From positions 46,410 through 110,409 of the forward strand of contig CAJJBZ010000004.1 of NCBI GenBank assembly GCA_905182535.1: a stretch of DNA of 64,000 nucleotides. The letters run 5' to 3'. The notes below the pieces were generated by a model. That model did no database searches. It saw nothing but the letters and a program-made list of their open reading frames with translations, and had not been told where the DNA came from. Shown piece by piece: positions 1 to 9,204 of this stretch. The stretch's first letter is position 1; each line of letters opens with the position of its first letter. Origin of the DNA: an uncultured Planktomarina sp. (GTDB lineage: Bacteria > Pseudomonadota > Alphaproteobacteria > Rhodobacterales > Rhodobacteraceae). A program made the translations under genes and the position numbers.

Positions 1-63
1 GCCATAGTAGGCTTAAAAATGTGGTGTTTTTGCTCTTGTGCCTCCCCTTTACTGCCGATAACT

Positions 64-119
64 CGAGCAGTGGGACACCCTTCCCCAACGAAGGGCGCAT
101 ATCTGAGAGGATAGCATTA
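64..119 (+). promoter_or_regulatory. Candidate serC leader RNA (cis-regulatory hairpin)
   Basis: The leader just upstream of serC holds a clean hairpin. CCCTTC at 78-83 pairs with GAAGGG at 90-95 around the six-base loop CCCAAC, and the ribosome binding site at 105-111 and the start at 120 follow. A short conserved structure upstream of serC, the serC motif, has been described in Alphaproteobacteria; position and compactness fit, but I cannot score it against the model here. It would act in cis on serC and probably on serA behind it. Confidence 0.5.
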
Positions 120-1247
120 ATGGCTATTGTACAACCGGCTTCGCGGCCGGCTAATCCGCGATTTTCTTCTGGCCCCTGCGCCAAACCCCCCACATGGACA
201 CATTCCTCTTTGGCAGATGCTTGGCTTGGCCGTTCGCATCGTGCTGCTGGTGGTAAGGCAAAGTTGGCAAATGCAATTCTGCAAACGCGCCGTGTATTAA
301 ATATTCCTGATGACTATAAAGTTGGGATTGTACCCGCCTCTGATACAGGCGCTTTCGAGATGGCTATGTGGTCTATGCTTGGTGAACGTCCCGCACAAAT
401 GGTCGCTTGGGAAAGCTTTGGCGCTGGTTGGGTAAGTGATGTGGTCAAACAACTTAAGATTGAAGCATCTGAGCATGTGGCACCATATGGCAGTATATTT
501 AATATGGCGACGCTAAATTATGAAAATGACGTGTGCTTCACCTGGAATGGTACAACTTCGGGCGTTTGTTTGGCCTCAGGCGATGTTATCCCTTCAGATC
601 GCGCTGGGCTGACACTTTGCGACGCAACATCTGCGGCATTCGCGGTGGACCTACCATGGGATAAACTCGATGTGACCACTTTCAGTTGGCAAAAAGTGCT
701 AGGTAGTGAAGCTGCCCACGGTGTTTTGATTCTTTCTCCACGAGCTGTGGCTCGGCTGGAAAGTTACACCCCAGTTTGGCCAATACCAAAAATTTTTCGT
801 CTGACCAAAGGTGGTAAATTAATTAGTGGCATTTTCACGGGTGCAACCATTAACACGCCTTCGATGCTTTGTGTCGAAGATTACTTATTCGCCCTTGATT
901 GGGCCGAAAATGTGGGGGGGCTCAATGGTCTCATAGCTCGGGCGCGAGCCAATGCACAAGCAGTTTGGGATTTCTGCGCCACCCGTGATTGGATTGACTT
1001 TTTAGCTCAAGCTCCTGATCAAATATCTAATACCAGTGTTTGCCTTACGCTGGACCTAAAGCCAGACCAGGTAAAACAAATGGTTAAGTTATTAGACACA
1101 GAGGCCGTTGCGTTTGATATAGGTGCCTATCGTGATGCACCTGCAGGACTGCGAATTTGGTGTGGTGCTACGGTTGAAACCACCGATGTCGAGGCCATGT
1201 TGCCTTGGCTGGAGTGGGCCTACCAAACTGAGTTGAGCGCCCAGTAA
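120..1247 (+). CDS. serC: Phosphoserine aminotransferase
   Basis: PLP-dependent class V aminotransferase of serine synthesis. It converts 3-phosphohydroxypyruvate and glutamate to O-phosphoserine in the cytosol. The 375-residue protein opens with NPRFSSGPCAKPPTW, the usual N-terminus of the alphaproteobacterial form. Lys192 in FSWQKVLGSEAAHG is the expected PLP-binding lysine. The ATG at 120 is chosen because GAGAGGA lies at 105-111; reading on upstream in frame would run through the leader hairpin. serA follows after 59 bases on the same strand, so the first two steps of the pathway are adjacent. Confidence 0.95.
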   Translation: MAIVQPASRPANPRFSSGPCAKPPTWTHSSLADAWLGRSHRAAGGKAKLANAILQTRRVLNIPDDYKVGIVPASDTGAFEMAMWSMLGERPAQMVAWESFGAGWVSDVVKQLKIEASEHVAPYGSIFNMATLNYENDVCFTWNGTTSGVCLASGDVIPSDRAGLTLCDATSAAFAVDLPWDKLDVTTFSWQKVLGSEAAHGVLILSPRAVARLESYTPVWPIPKIFRLTKGGKLISGIFTGATINTPSMLCVEDYLFALDWAENVGGLNGLIARARANAQAVWDFCATRDWIDFLAQAPDQISNTSVCLTLDLKPDQVKQMVKLLDTEAVAFDIGAYRDAPAGLRIWCGATVETTDVEAMLPWLEWAYQTELSAQ

Positions 1248-1306
1248 TCCTAGGTGGGGCCTTTTGTCCTGCTTCTTGACAAATATATTTTATAAGGAGT
1301 GCCAAC

Positions 1307-2900
1307 ATGGCCCCAAAAGTACTCGTATCTGATAAACTCTCTGAAACAGCTGTTCAAATTTTTCGTGATCGTGGAATTGATGTTGATTTTGAACCTAGCT
1401 TGGGAAAAAATAAAGAAAAACTGCTCGCTGTCATCAGCCAATATGATGGTCTTGCCATACGCTCAGCCACAAAAGCTACTGAGAAGATTATCAACGCGGC
1501 TTCTAATCTCAAAGTAATAGGCCGGGCTGGTATTGGGATTGATAATATCGACCGTGTAGCTGCCTCGAAGAAAGGTGTGATCGTGATGAACACGCCTTTC
1601 GGCAATATGATCACAACCGCGGAGCATGCGATTGCGATGATGTTTGCTTTAGCCCGACAAATCCCTGAGGCAAGTGCTTCAACCCATGCGGGGAAATGGG
1701 AAAAATCCAAGTTTATGGGCGTGGAGCTTACCAGCAAAACTCTTGGCGTGATAGGTGCGGGTAATATTGGTGGTATTGTTTGCGAGCGGGCCTTAGGCTT
1801 GAAAATGAAAGTCGTAGCCTATGATCCATTCCTCTCTGAAGAGCGTGCAGAAAAGCTAGGTGTGGAAAAGGTTGAGCTTGACGCACTGTTTGTACGCGCT
1901 GACTTCATCTCTCTGCACGTCCCTAAAACTGAACAAACCTCAAATATCATCAGCGCTGAAGCCATTGCTAAAATGAAACCTGGCGTACGCATCATTAACT
2001 GCGCGCGTGGTGGCTTGGTCGATGAAGAGGCTTTGGCAGCGGCTTTGAAAGCTGGTCATGTGGCCGGTGCTGCGCTTGACGTGTTTTCGGTTGAACCCGC
2101 CATCAACAGCCCATTGTTTAACCTGCCTAATGTGATTTGCACGCCGCATTTGGGTGCAGCCACTACTGAAGCTCAGGAGAATGTGGCCATTCAGGTGGCT
2201 GAGCAAATGTCAGATTTCTTACTCACTGGTGCTGTGACCAATGCCTTAAACATGCCATCTGTGACGGCTGAAGAGGCTAAGGTTATGGGTCCTTGGCTTG
2301 GCACTAGCTGGACATCTTGGTGCATTCATTGGTCAAATGACCTCTGAGCCACTCAAAGCGATTAATATCTTGTATGATGGTGCCGTTGCCAGCATGAACC
2401 TCGAAGCGTTGAATTGTAGTGTAGTTGCGGGCATCATGAAAGCTGGGAATCCAGATGTGAATATGGTCAGTGCGCCAGTAATTGCTCAGGAACGTGGGAT
2501 CAAAATTAGTACAACTAATCAAAATAAATCAGGAGTATTCGAAGCCTATATCAAAGTCACTGTGGTTACTGAGACCCGTGAGCGTTCAGTTGCGGGAACC
2601 GTGTTTAGTGATGGAAAGCCACGGTTCATTCAAATCAAAGGTATTAATGTGGATGCTGAAATTGGTCGTCACATGCTTTATACAACTAATGATGATGTCC
2701 CCGGTATAATCGGTATTCTAGGCTCAATTATGGGGCAAAATGGTGTAAACATTGCTAACTTTACTTTGGGGCGTGCAACTGAAGGCGGCGAAGCGATTGC
2801 AATGCTTTATGTCGATGCTGCTGTTTCTGAATCGGTGTTAGCTGATCTGGCTGCAACAGGTAAGTTCAGTCAAGTAAGTCGCCTGGAGTTTGATGTTTAA
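1307..2900 (+). CDS. serA: D-3-phosphoglycerate dehydrogenase (frameshifted)
   Basis: First enzyme of serine synthesis, oxidising 3-phosphoglycerate with NAD+. AAGGAG lies 8 bases before the ATG. The N-terminal part carries the Rossmann motif GVIGAGNIGG near residue 145 and the catalytic histidine His281 in CTPHLGAATTEAQ. The reading frame breaks near 2297. Up to VTAEEAKVMGPW it is in one frame; from LAGHLGAFIGQM it continues one base later through the intervening ASB domain and the C-terminal ACT domain (DVPGIIGILGSIMGQNGVN). Removing one base gives 530 residues, a normal long-form SerA. As serine synthesis is normally essential, a sequence error is more likely than gene loss. Confidence 0.93.
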
Positions 2901-2988
2901 TAAGACCTTTTCATTTAATTTGTGACATCCATGGAAAACTTACCATGTTAGATGCAACGCGTGAGCTAATTGAAGCGAATGGTGGGCC

Positions 2989-3400
2989 TTAGGCTTCCAT
3001 CGCCTCTTTAAATATTACGCTGATCGTGGACTTGACAACTATGGGCTTTTGGATTGCTAATTCATAAACCTTGCGCAGGCCAGTTTGTTCGGGCGTATCT
3101 AGGATGCGGCTGCCCTCGCCAAGAGTTCTGATGGTGGGGGCTAGTCTGCAGGCATGATCTCTGTACCCTGAGACTAAATAGGGTCTTCCACTAATTCTGA
3201 AAACTCCATTTTTAGTGCTTAGGTGAGGTTTCAAAGGGTCAAGACTGTTGGTCTACTTTCGCCACACTCAGTTTGGCTGACCATGGAGCGCGATACTCTT
3301 AACAGCTTTGCAACGGCGTTCAGTAAAAGGTTTTTTGGCTTTACGAGCTTCGTTCAAGCATAGGGCTATACGTCTAAGAATATCTTGTTGGGAGTTTATG
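2989..3400 (-). pseudogene. Decayed XRE-family regulator with cupin domain
   Basis: No intact gene, but the minus strand carries a recognisable helix-turn-helix remnant. Reading down from about 3390 gives DILRRIALCLNEARKAKK, then after a shift in an A-run NAVAKLLRVSRSMVSQTEC and GESRPTVLTL. A stop then replaces an expected Trp before NLT, and a second stop falls where an Arg is usual before ALKMEFSELVEDP. After another shift APTIRTLGEGSRI and KVYELAIQKP resemble the cupin half of this family. Several independent lesions make this a true pseudogene. It sits against the 3' end of rppH. Confidence 0.7.
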
Positions 3401-3889
3401 TCTTCTGATCTTGTTAATTAAAGGTGATTTTGGTCGTTTCGCAGTAAGAACCACCAATGCGTCGAACAAAGCTGCCCCGCCTAGAATAGCAGCCATCCAT
3501 TTCCATGCTGAAAATTCTGGTTCTTCGGTGTTGATATTGATATCTGCATCTTCGCCTAAGAAGCGCATCAAAAACCATTTTTGTTTTTGGCCACGAAATT
3601 TACCGTTCCATAACTTTGGGATCAAATCTCCTGGTAATTCGTAAGTTATCCAGTCTTCTGTTTCGGCCATAATCGTCACTTTACTGGCTGGAATGCCTGT
3701 TTCTTCTTCGAGCTCGCGCAAAGCTGCCACGCGGGCATCTTCACCTGGATCAATGCCACCTTGCGGCATCTGCCAGGCATCGGCATAATGCTCGAGCCTT
3801 TTGGCTACAAACACGTAACCAGACTTGTTGATCACCATAACACCCACATTGGGGCGGTGAGGTAGTTTTTCGATGTCGGTTTGCAACAT
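3374..3889 (-). CDS. rppH: RNA pyrophosphohydrolase (Nudix)
   Basis: Nudix hydrolase of the RppH/(di)nucleoside polyphosphate hydrolase type, which removes pyrophosphate from the 5' end of mRNA and so starts decay. The start RPNVGVMVINKSGYVFVAKR and the Nudix box GGIDPGEDARVAALRELEEE are intact, followed by WITYELP and FRGQKQKWFLMRF, all typical of RppH. At 171 residues the length is close to the E. coli enzyme. The last 30 residues (after FSAWKWM) fit the family poorly and end in a basic tail that overlaps the start of a decayed regulator, so the C-terminus may be altered. ctpA lies 3 bases upstream on the same strand. Confidence 0.88.
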   Translation of the reverse strand: MLQTDIEKLPHRPNVGVMVINKSGYVFVAKRLEHYADAWQMPQGGIDPGEDARVAALRELEEETGIPASKVTIMAETEDWITYELPGDLIPKLWNGKFRGQKQKWFLMRFLGEDADININTEEPEFSAWKWMAAILGGAALFDALVVLTAKRPKSPLINKIRRHKLPTRYS

Positions 3890-3892
3890 TTT

Positions 3893-5224
3893 CTATTGTA
3901 CCGGCTGAATGGCAGAGAGGCCTTTTAGTAGATCGATGGCGTAGGATAGTTGGAAGTCTTCTTTACGCAATTCGGCAGCCTGCTCAGCGACGGCGCGTTC
4001 GGCCTCTATTAGGGTGCGTTCCGCCTCAGAGATGCTGTCGTTATCAAGGGAGCCACGTAAATCGGCTTCAGTGCGCATTTTCTTTTGCTCCTCTTCGGGT
4101 TCGTCATCTTTGAGCGTACGGCGGGGTTGCTCAACGATAATGTTGGGAGAGACGCCGAGTGCTTGGATTGAGCGACCGGATGGTGTGTAGTAGCGCGCGG
4201 TTGTTAGGCGCATTGCACCATCGCCGGCCAGGGGCATGATGGTTTGCACCGAGCCTTTGCCAAAACTTTTGGTGCCCACAACAATCGCGCGGCGGTGATC
4301 TTGCAACGCGCCGGCTACAATCTCTGAGGCCGAGGCCGAGCCGCCATTAATCAGCACCACAATGGGTTTGCCCTCAGCTAAATCGCCCACTCTGGCATTC
4401 CAGCGATCCCCCGTTGCGGGGTCACGGCCACGGGTAGATACAATTTCACCTTTTTCGAGGAAGGCGTCTGATACCATGATGGCTTGGCTTAAAAGTCCAC
4501 CTGGGTTGTTGCGCAGATCAATTACAAAGCCGTTGATGTTATCTATCCCGCCGGCAACCTCAATTTGTTTGGCGATGCCGTCTTTTAGATTTGGATAGGT
4601 TTGATCGTTGAAGGTGCTTACGCGCATCACAATAGTTTTGCCAATTGATTTGTCACGTACCGCGGTAAGCTTAATCGTGTCGCGAATGATGGTGATGTCA
4701 AAGGGTTCAGGTTCCGCCTCGCGCACAATTGTAATCACGATTTCAGAGCCTATAGGACCGCGCATCAATTGCACTGCGGCGTCTAAAGTGAGGCCTAGTA
4801 GCCCTTCACCGTCCACATGGGTGATGAAATCTCCTGGCTCAACACCGGCTTTGGCAGCTGGCGTATCATCGATTGGTGTGATGACTTTTACGAAGCCATC
4901 TTCTTGGGTTACTTCAATACCCAGACCTCCAAAGGCTCCCCGCGTCTGAATGCGCATATCATCTGCATCATCGGGTGAGAGATAGCTCGAATGCGGATCT
5001 AGCGAAGTCAACATTCCGTTTATTGCAGCTTCAATTAGTTTTTTATCATCCACATCCTCCACGTATTTGGCGCGGATGCGATCAAAGATATCACCAAATA
5101 ATTCGAGCTGTTGGTAGGTTTTTGCCTGGTCCGTTTCCTTTGCCAAAAGTGGTCCCGCTAATTGCGGAGCGATCACTATTCCCAGCAGTCCTCCTACTGC
5201 AGCTGCAATAAAAAACTTTTTCAT
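3893..5224 (-). CDS. ctpA: C-terminal processing peptidase (S41 family)
   Basis: Periplasmic serine protease of the CtpA/Prc type. The start at 5224 (MKKFFIAAAVGGLLGIVIA) gives an uncleaved anchor or signal segment and is preceded by AAGGAT; a longer in-frame start at 5275 would put a charged 17-residue stretch before the signal. A PDZ domain spans about residues 95-170 (GAFGGLGIEV, GVEPGDFITHVDG). The S41 core has Ser298 in GGSASASEIV and Lys323 in SFGKGSVQ, the expected Ser-Lys dyad 25 residues apart. It lies between gpmI and rppH. A murein-hydrolase activator gene often found between gpmI and ctpA in relatives is not present. Confidence 0.93.
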   Translation of the reverse strand: MKKFFIAAAVGGLLGIVIAPQLAGPLLAKETDQAKTYQQLELFGDIFDRIRAKYVEDVDDKKLIEAAINGMLTSLDPHSSYLSPDDADDMRIQTRGAFGGLGIEVTQEDGFVKVITPIDDTPAAKAGVEPGDFITHVDGEGLLGLTLDAAVQLMRGPIGSEIVITIVREAEPEPFDITIIRDTIKLTAVRDKSIGKTIVMRVSTFNDQTYPNLKDGIAKQIEVAGGIDNINGFVIDLRNNPGGLLSQAIMVSDAFLEKGEIVSTRGRDPATGDRWNARVGDLAEGKPIVVLINGGSASASEIVAGALQDHRRAIVVGTKSFGKGSVQTIMPLAGDGAMRLTTARYYTPSGRSIQALGVSPNIIVEQPRRTLKDDEPEEEQKKMRTEADLRGSLDNDSISEAERTLIEAERAVAEQAAELRKEDFQLSYAIDLLKGLSAIQPVQ

Positions 5225-5397
5225 TCCACTATCCTTATTTCGCTGGGGTTTCGACTTAGTTTGCCTGCGTCGCACCTGTTACGCTCTATAAAGCCTTTAT
5301 TGCGTCAGCTTTCTAGCCCCTTGTTTGCCAGAGATCATGCTGAAGCGATTAATTTAGTCACGTCTTCGACATGCAGCGTAACATATCGCGCTTTTGA

Positions 5398-6936
5398 CTA
5401 GAAATTGCCCAGAGGTTCCTTTGGGCGTCTGATTAGTGAGACCCCGGTCATTTCGTTTGGTTGGGGTAGCTCCATTAGCTCTAGCAATGTGGGTGCAAGG
5501 TCGGCTAATCGGCCTGAAGATAAACTATAGCCTTCAGGGAGCCCTACACCGATGACTGGGACGAGGTTGGTTGTGTGCGCGGTGTGTGCCCCCCCCGTCG
5601 CAGGATTAATCATCATCTCGCAATTACCGTGATCGGCGGTAACAATCATCGCGCCACCTGCTTTAGCCAACGCGTTCATCACCTTTCCCAGTCCCTGATC
5701 TACTGCTTCACAGGCTGCAATTGCAGCCGTTAGGTTTCCTGTGTGGCCTACCATATCAGGGTTAGCGTAGTTGGTGATGATCAAATCGTAGCCCGCGGCT
5801 ATGGCAGTCACAAATTGATCTGTGACTGTGGTTGCCGACATCTCGGGCTGCAAGTCATAAGTAGCAACCTTAGGAGAAGCGGGCATAAAACGATCTTCAC
5901 CTGTGTCAGGCGTTTCAAGGCCACCGTTCATGAAAAATGTAACGTGAGGGTATTTTTCAGTTTCGGCCAGACGAAATTGAGTTTTGTTATGCTTGGCCAC
6001 CCACGCGCCCAGAGTGTTTGGAATATCGCGCTTGGGGAAAGCGGATTTGAGATAGGTATCATGCGTTTCAGAATAACACACCATCCCCAATTGCGCTGCC
6101 AGTTTTGCCCGAGGGGTGCTATCAAACTCTATAAAATCGGGCTGGCATAGTGCTGCAAGGATTTCGCGTGCTCGGTCTGCACGAAAGTTTAGGCAAAACA
6201 AACCGTCTTCAGGTTTCAGTCCTGCGTAATTCCCGATTACGCTTGCAGGAATGAACTCATCAGTCTTGCCGTCTGCATACGCGAGCGCGATTACCTCTTG
6301 CGGGGTTTTGGCTTTTGGGCCTTTGGCCTGGGCGATGGCAGCGAATGCGGTTTCGACCCGCTCCCAACGGTTATCGCGATCGAAAGCGTAATAGCGGCCA
6401 ATCACTGTGCCAATGCTTGCGCTTACAGGAAGGTTGTCTTGCAAAGTTTTAAAATACCCCTCGGCTGAACTGGGGCTGACATCCCTACCATCTGTGATTG
6501 CGTGGATTACTACTGGAATATCTAATGCCACTAACATTGTAGTGGTGGCCAGTAGGTGATTGAGATGACCATGCACCCCACCGTCGGAAATTATCCCTAT
6601 AAGATGCGCAGTGCCAGAGGTGTTACGCAAAGTGGTGGCAAAATTTAAGATAGCTGTATTTTTAAAAAAGCTTTTATTTTCAATAGCCAGATCAATTTGC
6701 CCTAAATCCATTGCGACCACACGACCAGCTCCAATATTAGTGTGGCCCACCTCTGAATTGCCCATTTGTCCAGTCGGCAAGCCTACGTCGGGTCCATGAG
6801 TGATTAAGGCGGCATGAGGGCAACTGGCCACGAGGCGATCAAAGTTAGGTGTATTGGCTAATGCGGGGGCATTTCCTGCCAGCGTTTCACTCAATCCCCA
6901 TCCATCCAAAATACAAAGTACAACAGGTTTGGTCAT
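5398..6936 (-). CDS. gpmI: 2,3-bisphosphoglycerate-independent phosphoglycerate mutase
   Basis: Cofactor-independent, Mn-dependent phosphoglycerate mutase that interconverts 3- and 2-phosphoglycerate in glycolysis and gluconeogenesis. The 512-residue protein has the alkaline-phosphatase fold signature: PVVLCILDGWG at the N-terminus, the phosphorylated Ser61 in GQMGNSEVGHTNIG, and the metal-binding C-terminal motifs NYANPDMVGHTG and VTADHGNCEMM. Full length with no frame breaks. The start is at 6936, with GGAGCAAACCCC just before the ATG. Its promoter side faces the LexA-controlled imuB gene. Confidence 0.96.
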   Translation of the reverse strand: MTKPVVLCILDGWGLSETLAGNAPALANTPNFDRLVASCPHAALITHGPDVGLPTGQMGNSEVGHTNIGAGRVVAMDLGQIDLAIENKSFFKNTAILNFATTLRNTSGTAHLIGIISDGGVHGHLNHLLATTTMLVALDIPVVIHAITDGRDVSPSSAEGYFKTLQDNLPVSASIGTVIGRYYAFDRDNRWERVETAFAAIAQAKGPKAKTPQEVIALAYADGKTDEFIPASVIGNYAGLKPEDGLFCLNFRADRAREILAALCQPDFIEFDSTPRAKLAAQLGMVCYSETHDTYLKSAFPKRDIPNTLGAWVAKHNKTQFRLAETEKYPHVTFFMNGGLETPDTGEDRFMPASPKVATYDLQPEMSATTVTDQFVTAIAAGYDLIITNYANPDMVGHTGNLTAAIAACEAVDQGLGKVMNALAKAGGAMIVTADHGNCEMMINPATGGAHTAHTTNLVPVIGVGLPEGYSLSSGRLADLAPTLLELMELPQPNEMTGVSLIRRPKEPLGNF

Positions 6937-7049
6937 GGGGTTTGCTCCTTATTTTCTTATATCTGTTTAACTGATCTGCAAGTATATTCCACCGTTTTGT
7001 ATTGTTCGGTGGCATGAGACTCGACTCTAAGATTTAGGCTCTATAAAAA

Positions 7050-7064
7050 GAACATAAAGAGAAC
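7050..7064 (+). promoter_or_regulatory. LexA operator (SOS box)
   Basis: GAAC-ATAAAGA-GAAC is an exact match to the alphaproteobacterial SOS box, a direct repeat GAAC-N7-GAAC (GTTC-N7-GTTC on the other strand). It ends 11 bases before the imuB start codon, where bound LexA would block transcription. This is direct sequence evidence that imuB is under DNA-damage control. Confidence 0.85.
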
Positions 7065-7075
7065 ATTTACTGTAA

Positions 7076-8732
7076 ATGCTACATCGTCGTATTTTATCAT
7101 TATGGTTTCCTCGGATGGGGGCGGAGCGGCTGTTGCGACAGGGCCGTATGATGGAAGGGCGGCCTTTGGCTGTAGTACGAGATAACGCGCGGATGCAGGT
7201 AATATCATCGCTCTCGCATAATGCTGAGTGCCGAGGCTTGACGCTTGGGCAGCCTCTGCGTGATGCGATGGCGATGTGCCCTGATTTGGTTCACCCGTTT
7301 GCAAAACCCACAGCTTGAAGCACGTTTTTTGACCAGCCTGCGCCGGTGGGCCAGCAAGTTTTCGCCTTGGGTGGCCGAAGAGGTGCCCAACGCATTGGTG
7401 ATTGATCTCACTGGCTGTGCGCATTTGTTTGGTGGGGAAGAGGGAGTGATCGCGCAGGTGGAACTAGATTGCCACAATCTTGGGATCTCGGTGCATATTG
7501 GTGTGGCTGATACAAAAGGTGCTGCCTGGGCTTTGGCGCGTTATGCGGGCCAGCCTTTGGGTTTGAGCCGGACGGGGGATGCGATTGATCAGGAGGCTCC
7601 TGCAACCCGCTCCCGCGCCGCCAAGCGCCATAATTGGGAGCGGGGTGGTCAATTGCCGCGTCTACGTTCAAGCAGAGGTGCATCTGGTCGTATTGCGGCG
7701 CCGGGATTTACAAGACAAGCGCTGACTGCCCTGCCTGTTGCGGCTTTAAGATTGGAGGAGCATGTGATCGCCTCGCTAAATCGCTTAGGTATCCGCCGGG
7801 TTGAGGATTTGATGGTCCAACCCCGTGCGGCGATTGCCCGGCGTTTTGGCAAGGGTACAGTCTACCGGATGGATCAGACCTTGGGCGTCGCCCCTGAGCC
7901 TGTAAGCCCTGCGAGGCAATCGATGCATTTTGCCTGCCGGTTAACCTTGCCGGAGCCTATTGGATTGGTGGAGGATATGTTGGCAGCTTTGGACAACTTG
8001 CTGCCACGATTGGCGGTAAGTCTGACCGCGAAGGGCCGTGGTGTGCGGCGATTACGGCTCGAAGCTTATCGTACTGATCAAACGATGCAATCGTTAGAGG
8101 TTGGGCTGGCCCGTCCTTCTGCAGATGCCGCCCGAATGCGGCCACTTTTAGCAATAAGGCTAGGAGACATCAAAGCAGAATTTGGCATTGATGTGCTGCG
8201 GGTAGTGGCAGCGCAAACTGAGCCTGTCTATGCCCACCAACATAAGGGTCATATTGAAGTTGGGGCCGCGGTGGTGGCGCAGGTGTCGCAAAACACGGCG
8301 CTTGATGATCTCATTGGCAAGCTGGGTGCGCGGATTGGGCTTGAGGCAATCACGTGTCTGCATCCGGGTGATAGCCATATCCCTGAAAAGGCCGCCCAAG
8401 TGCTTGCGGCGGCTTGGTCGATACCACAGATGGATTGGAGCGCGTCATCATGTGCAAGACCCTTAATACATTTTGAGCCTGAACCTTTATCCACCTCCAA
8501 TGGGCCACAGGTGCCGCTACATTTTAAATGGCGAGGGCAACTTCATGAGGTGTGTAAAGTCGAAGGCCCCGAACGAATTGCTCCAGAATGGTGGCTGGCC
8601 GAGCGCGCTTGGCGTAGTGGCACGCGAGATTACTGGCAAGTGGTAACCAAAGCCGGAGACCGGCTTTGGCTTTATTTCGCCCACGGTGGTGCAATATCAG
8701 GCGGTTGGTTTTGCCAAGGTAGGTTTGCCTAG
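7076..8732 (+). CDS. imuB: DNA polymerase Y-family protein ImuB (frameshifted)
   Basis: ImuB is a catalytically inactive Y-family polymerase that recruits DnaE2 to the beta clamp during SOS mutagenesis. It starts at the ATG directly after the LexA box: RRILSLWFPRMGAER, then GQPLRDAMAMCPDLV. The frame then breaks near 7292 and continues one base later as RLQNPQLEARFLTSLRRWAS and LVIDLTGCAHLFGGEEG to the C-terminus. Removing one base gives 551 residues. Neither imuA, usually directly upstream, nor dnaE2, usually directly downstream, is present; upstream is only the LexA site and then gpmI. The partners may be elsewhere in the genome. Confidence 0.88.
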
Positions 8733-8854
8733 TTGGCTCTAGATTTCAGACCAGCCAGGCGGTGTCATGGCGTAAAGTAGAAATTTGTGGGAACATTTCT
8801 GGTCACGATTAAAATAGGGTTGATTAAAGATGGATTTGGCGCAAATCTACTATC

Positions 8855-9199
8855 ATGAATGTTGTAAATATAAGACTCGAATCTCTAGGAAAAATACCTG
8901 AAAAGGTTGCGTTCCAACGCTTAGAACTAGCCCCTATCCTAGTGCTTTATGGCAGTATGGTTGCGGCTGGGGAGTGGCGAGACTATGGAATTTCATGCCT
9001 AAACGAGGTGGCAGTCTTCTCAATTTTTAAGCGCACAGCTGAAAATCCACTATATCGGATCGAAAAGCGCCCAAAATTACGAAACAAACAGGGCATGTAT
9101 GCGGTGATTGGAATGCAGGGCCAGGTTTTGAAACGTGGTAATGATTTGAAGTCAGTTTTAGGTGTGTTAGAGCGCAGACTTTTCCGCACGGTAGATTGA
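8855..9199 (+). CDS. DUF2794 domain-containing protein
   Basis: Small conserved alphaproteobacterial protein of unknown function, 114 residues. The central stretch LYGSMVAAGEWRDYGIS, then VAVFSIFKRTAENPLYRIEK and KRPKLRNKQGMYAVIGMQGQ, is the DUF2794 signature. No signal peptide or membrane segment is visible, so it is probably cytosolic. The ATG at 8855 begins shortly before the conserved core. It converges on the NlpC/P60 gene with only 5 bases between the two stops. The family is normally single-copy near core genes, which supports the alphaproteobacterial assignment. Confidence 0.88.
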   Translation: MNVVNIRLESLGKIPEKVAFQRLELAPILVLYGSMVAAGEWRDYGISCLNEVAVFSIFKRTAENPLYRIEKRPKLRNKQGMYAVIGMQGQVLKRGNDLKSVLGVLERRLFRTVD

Positions 9200-9204
9200 A
9201 GCAG

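Noticed and set aside
2280..2310. Programmed ribosomal frameshifting in serA
   Set aside because: No slippery heptamer or downstream structure stands out, and the same kind of one-base insertion occurs in a dozen unrelated genes, so an error is simpler.
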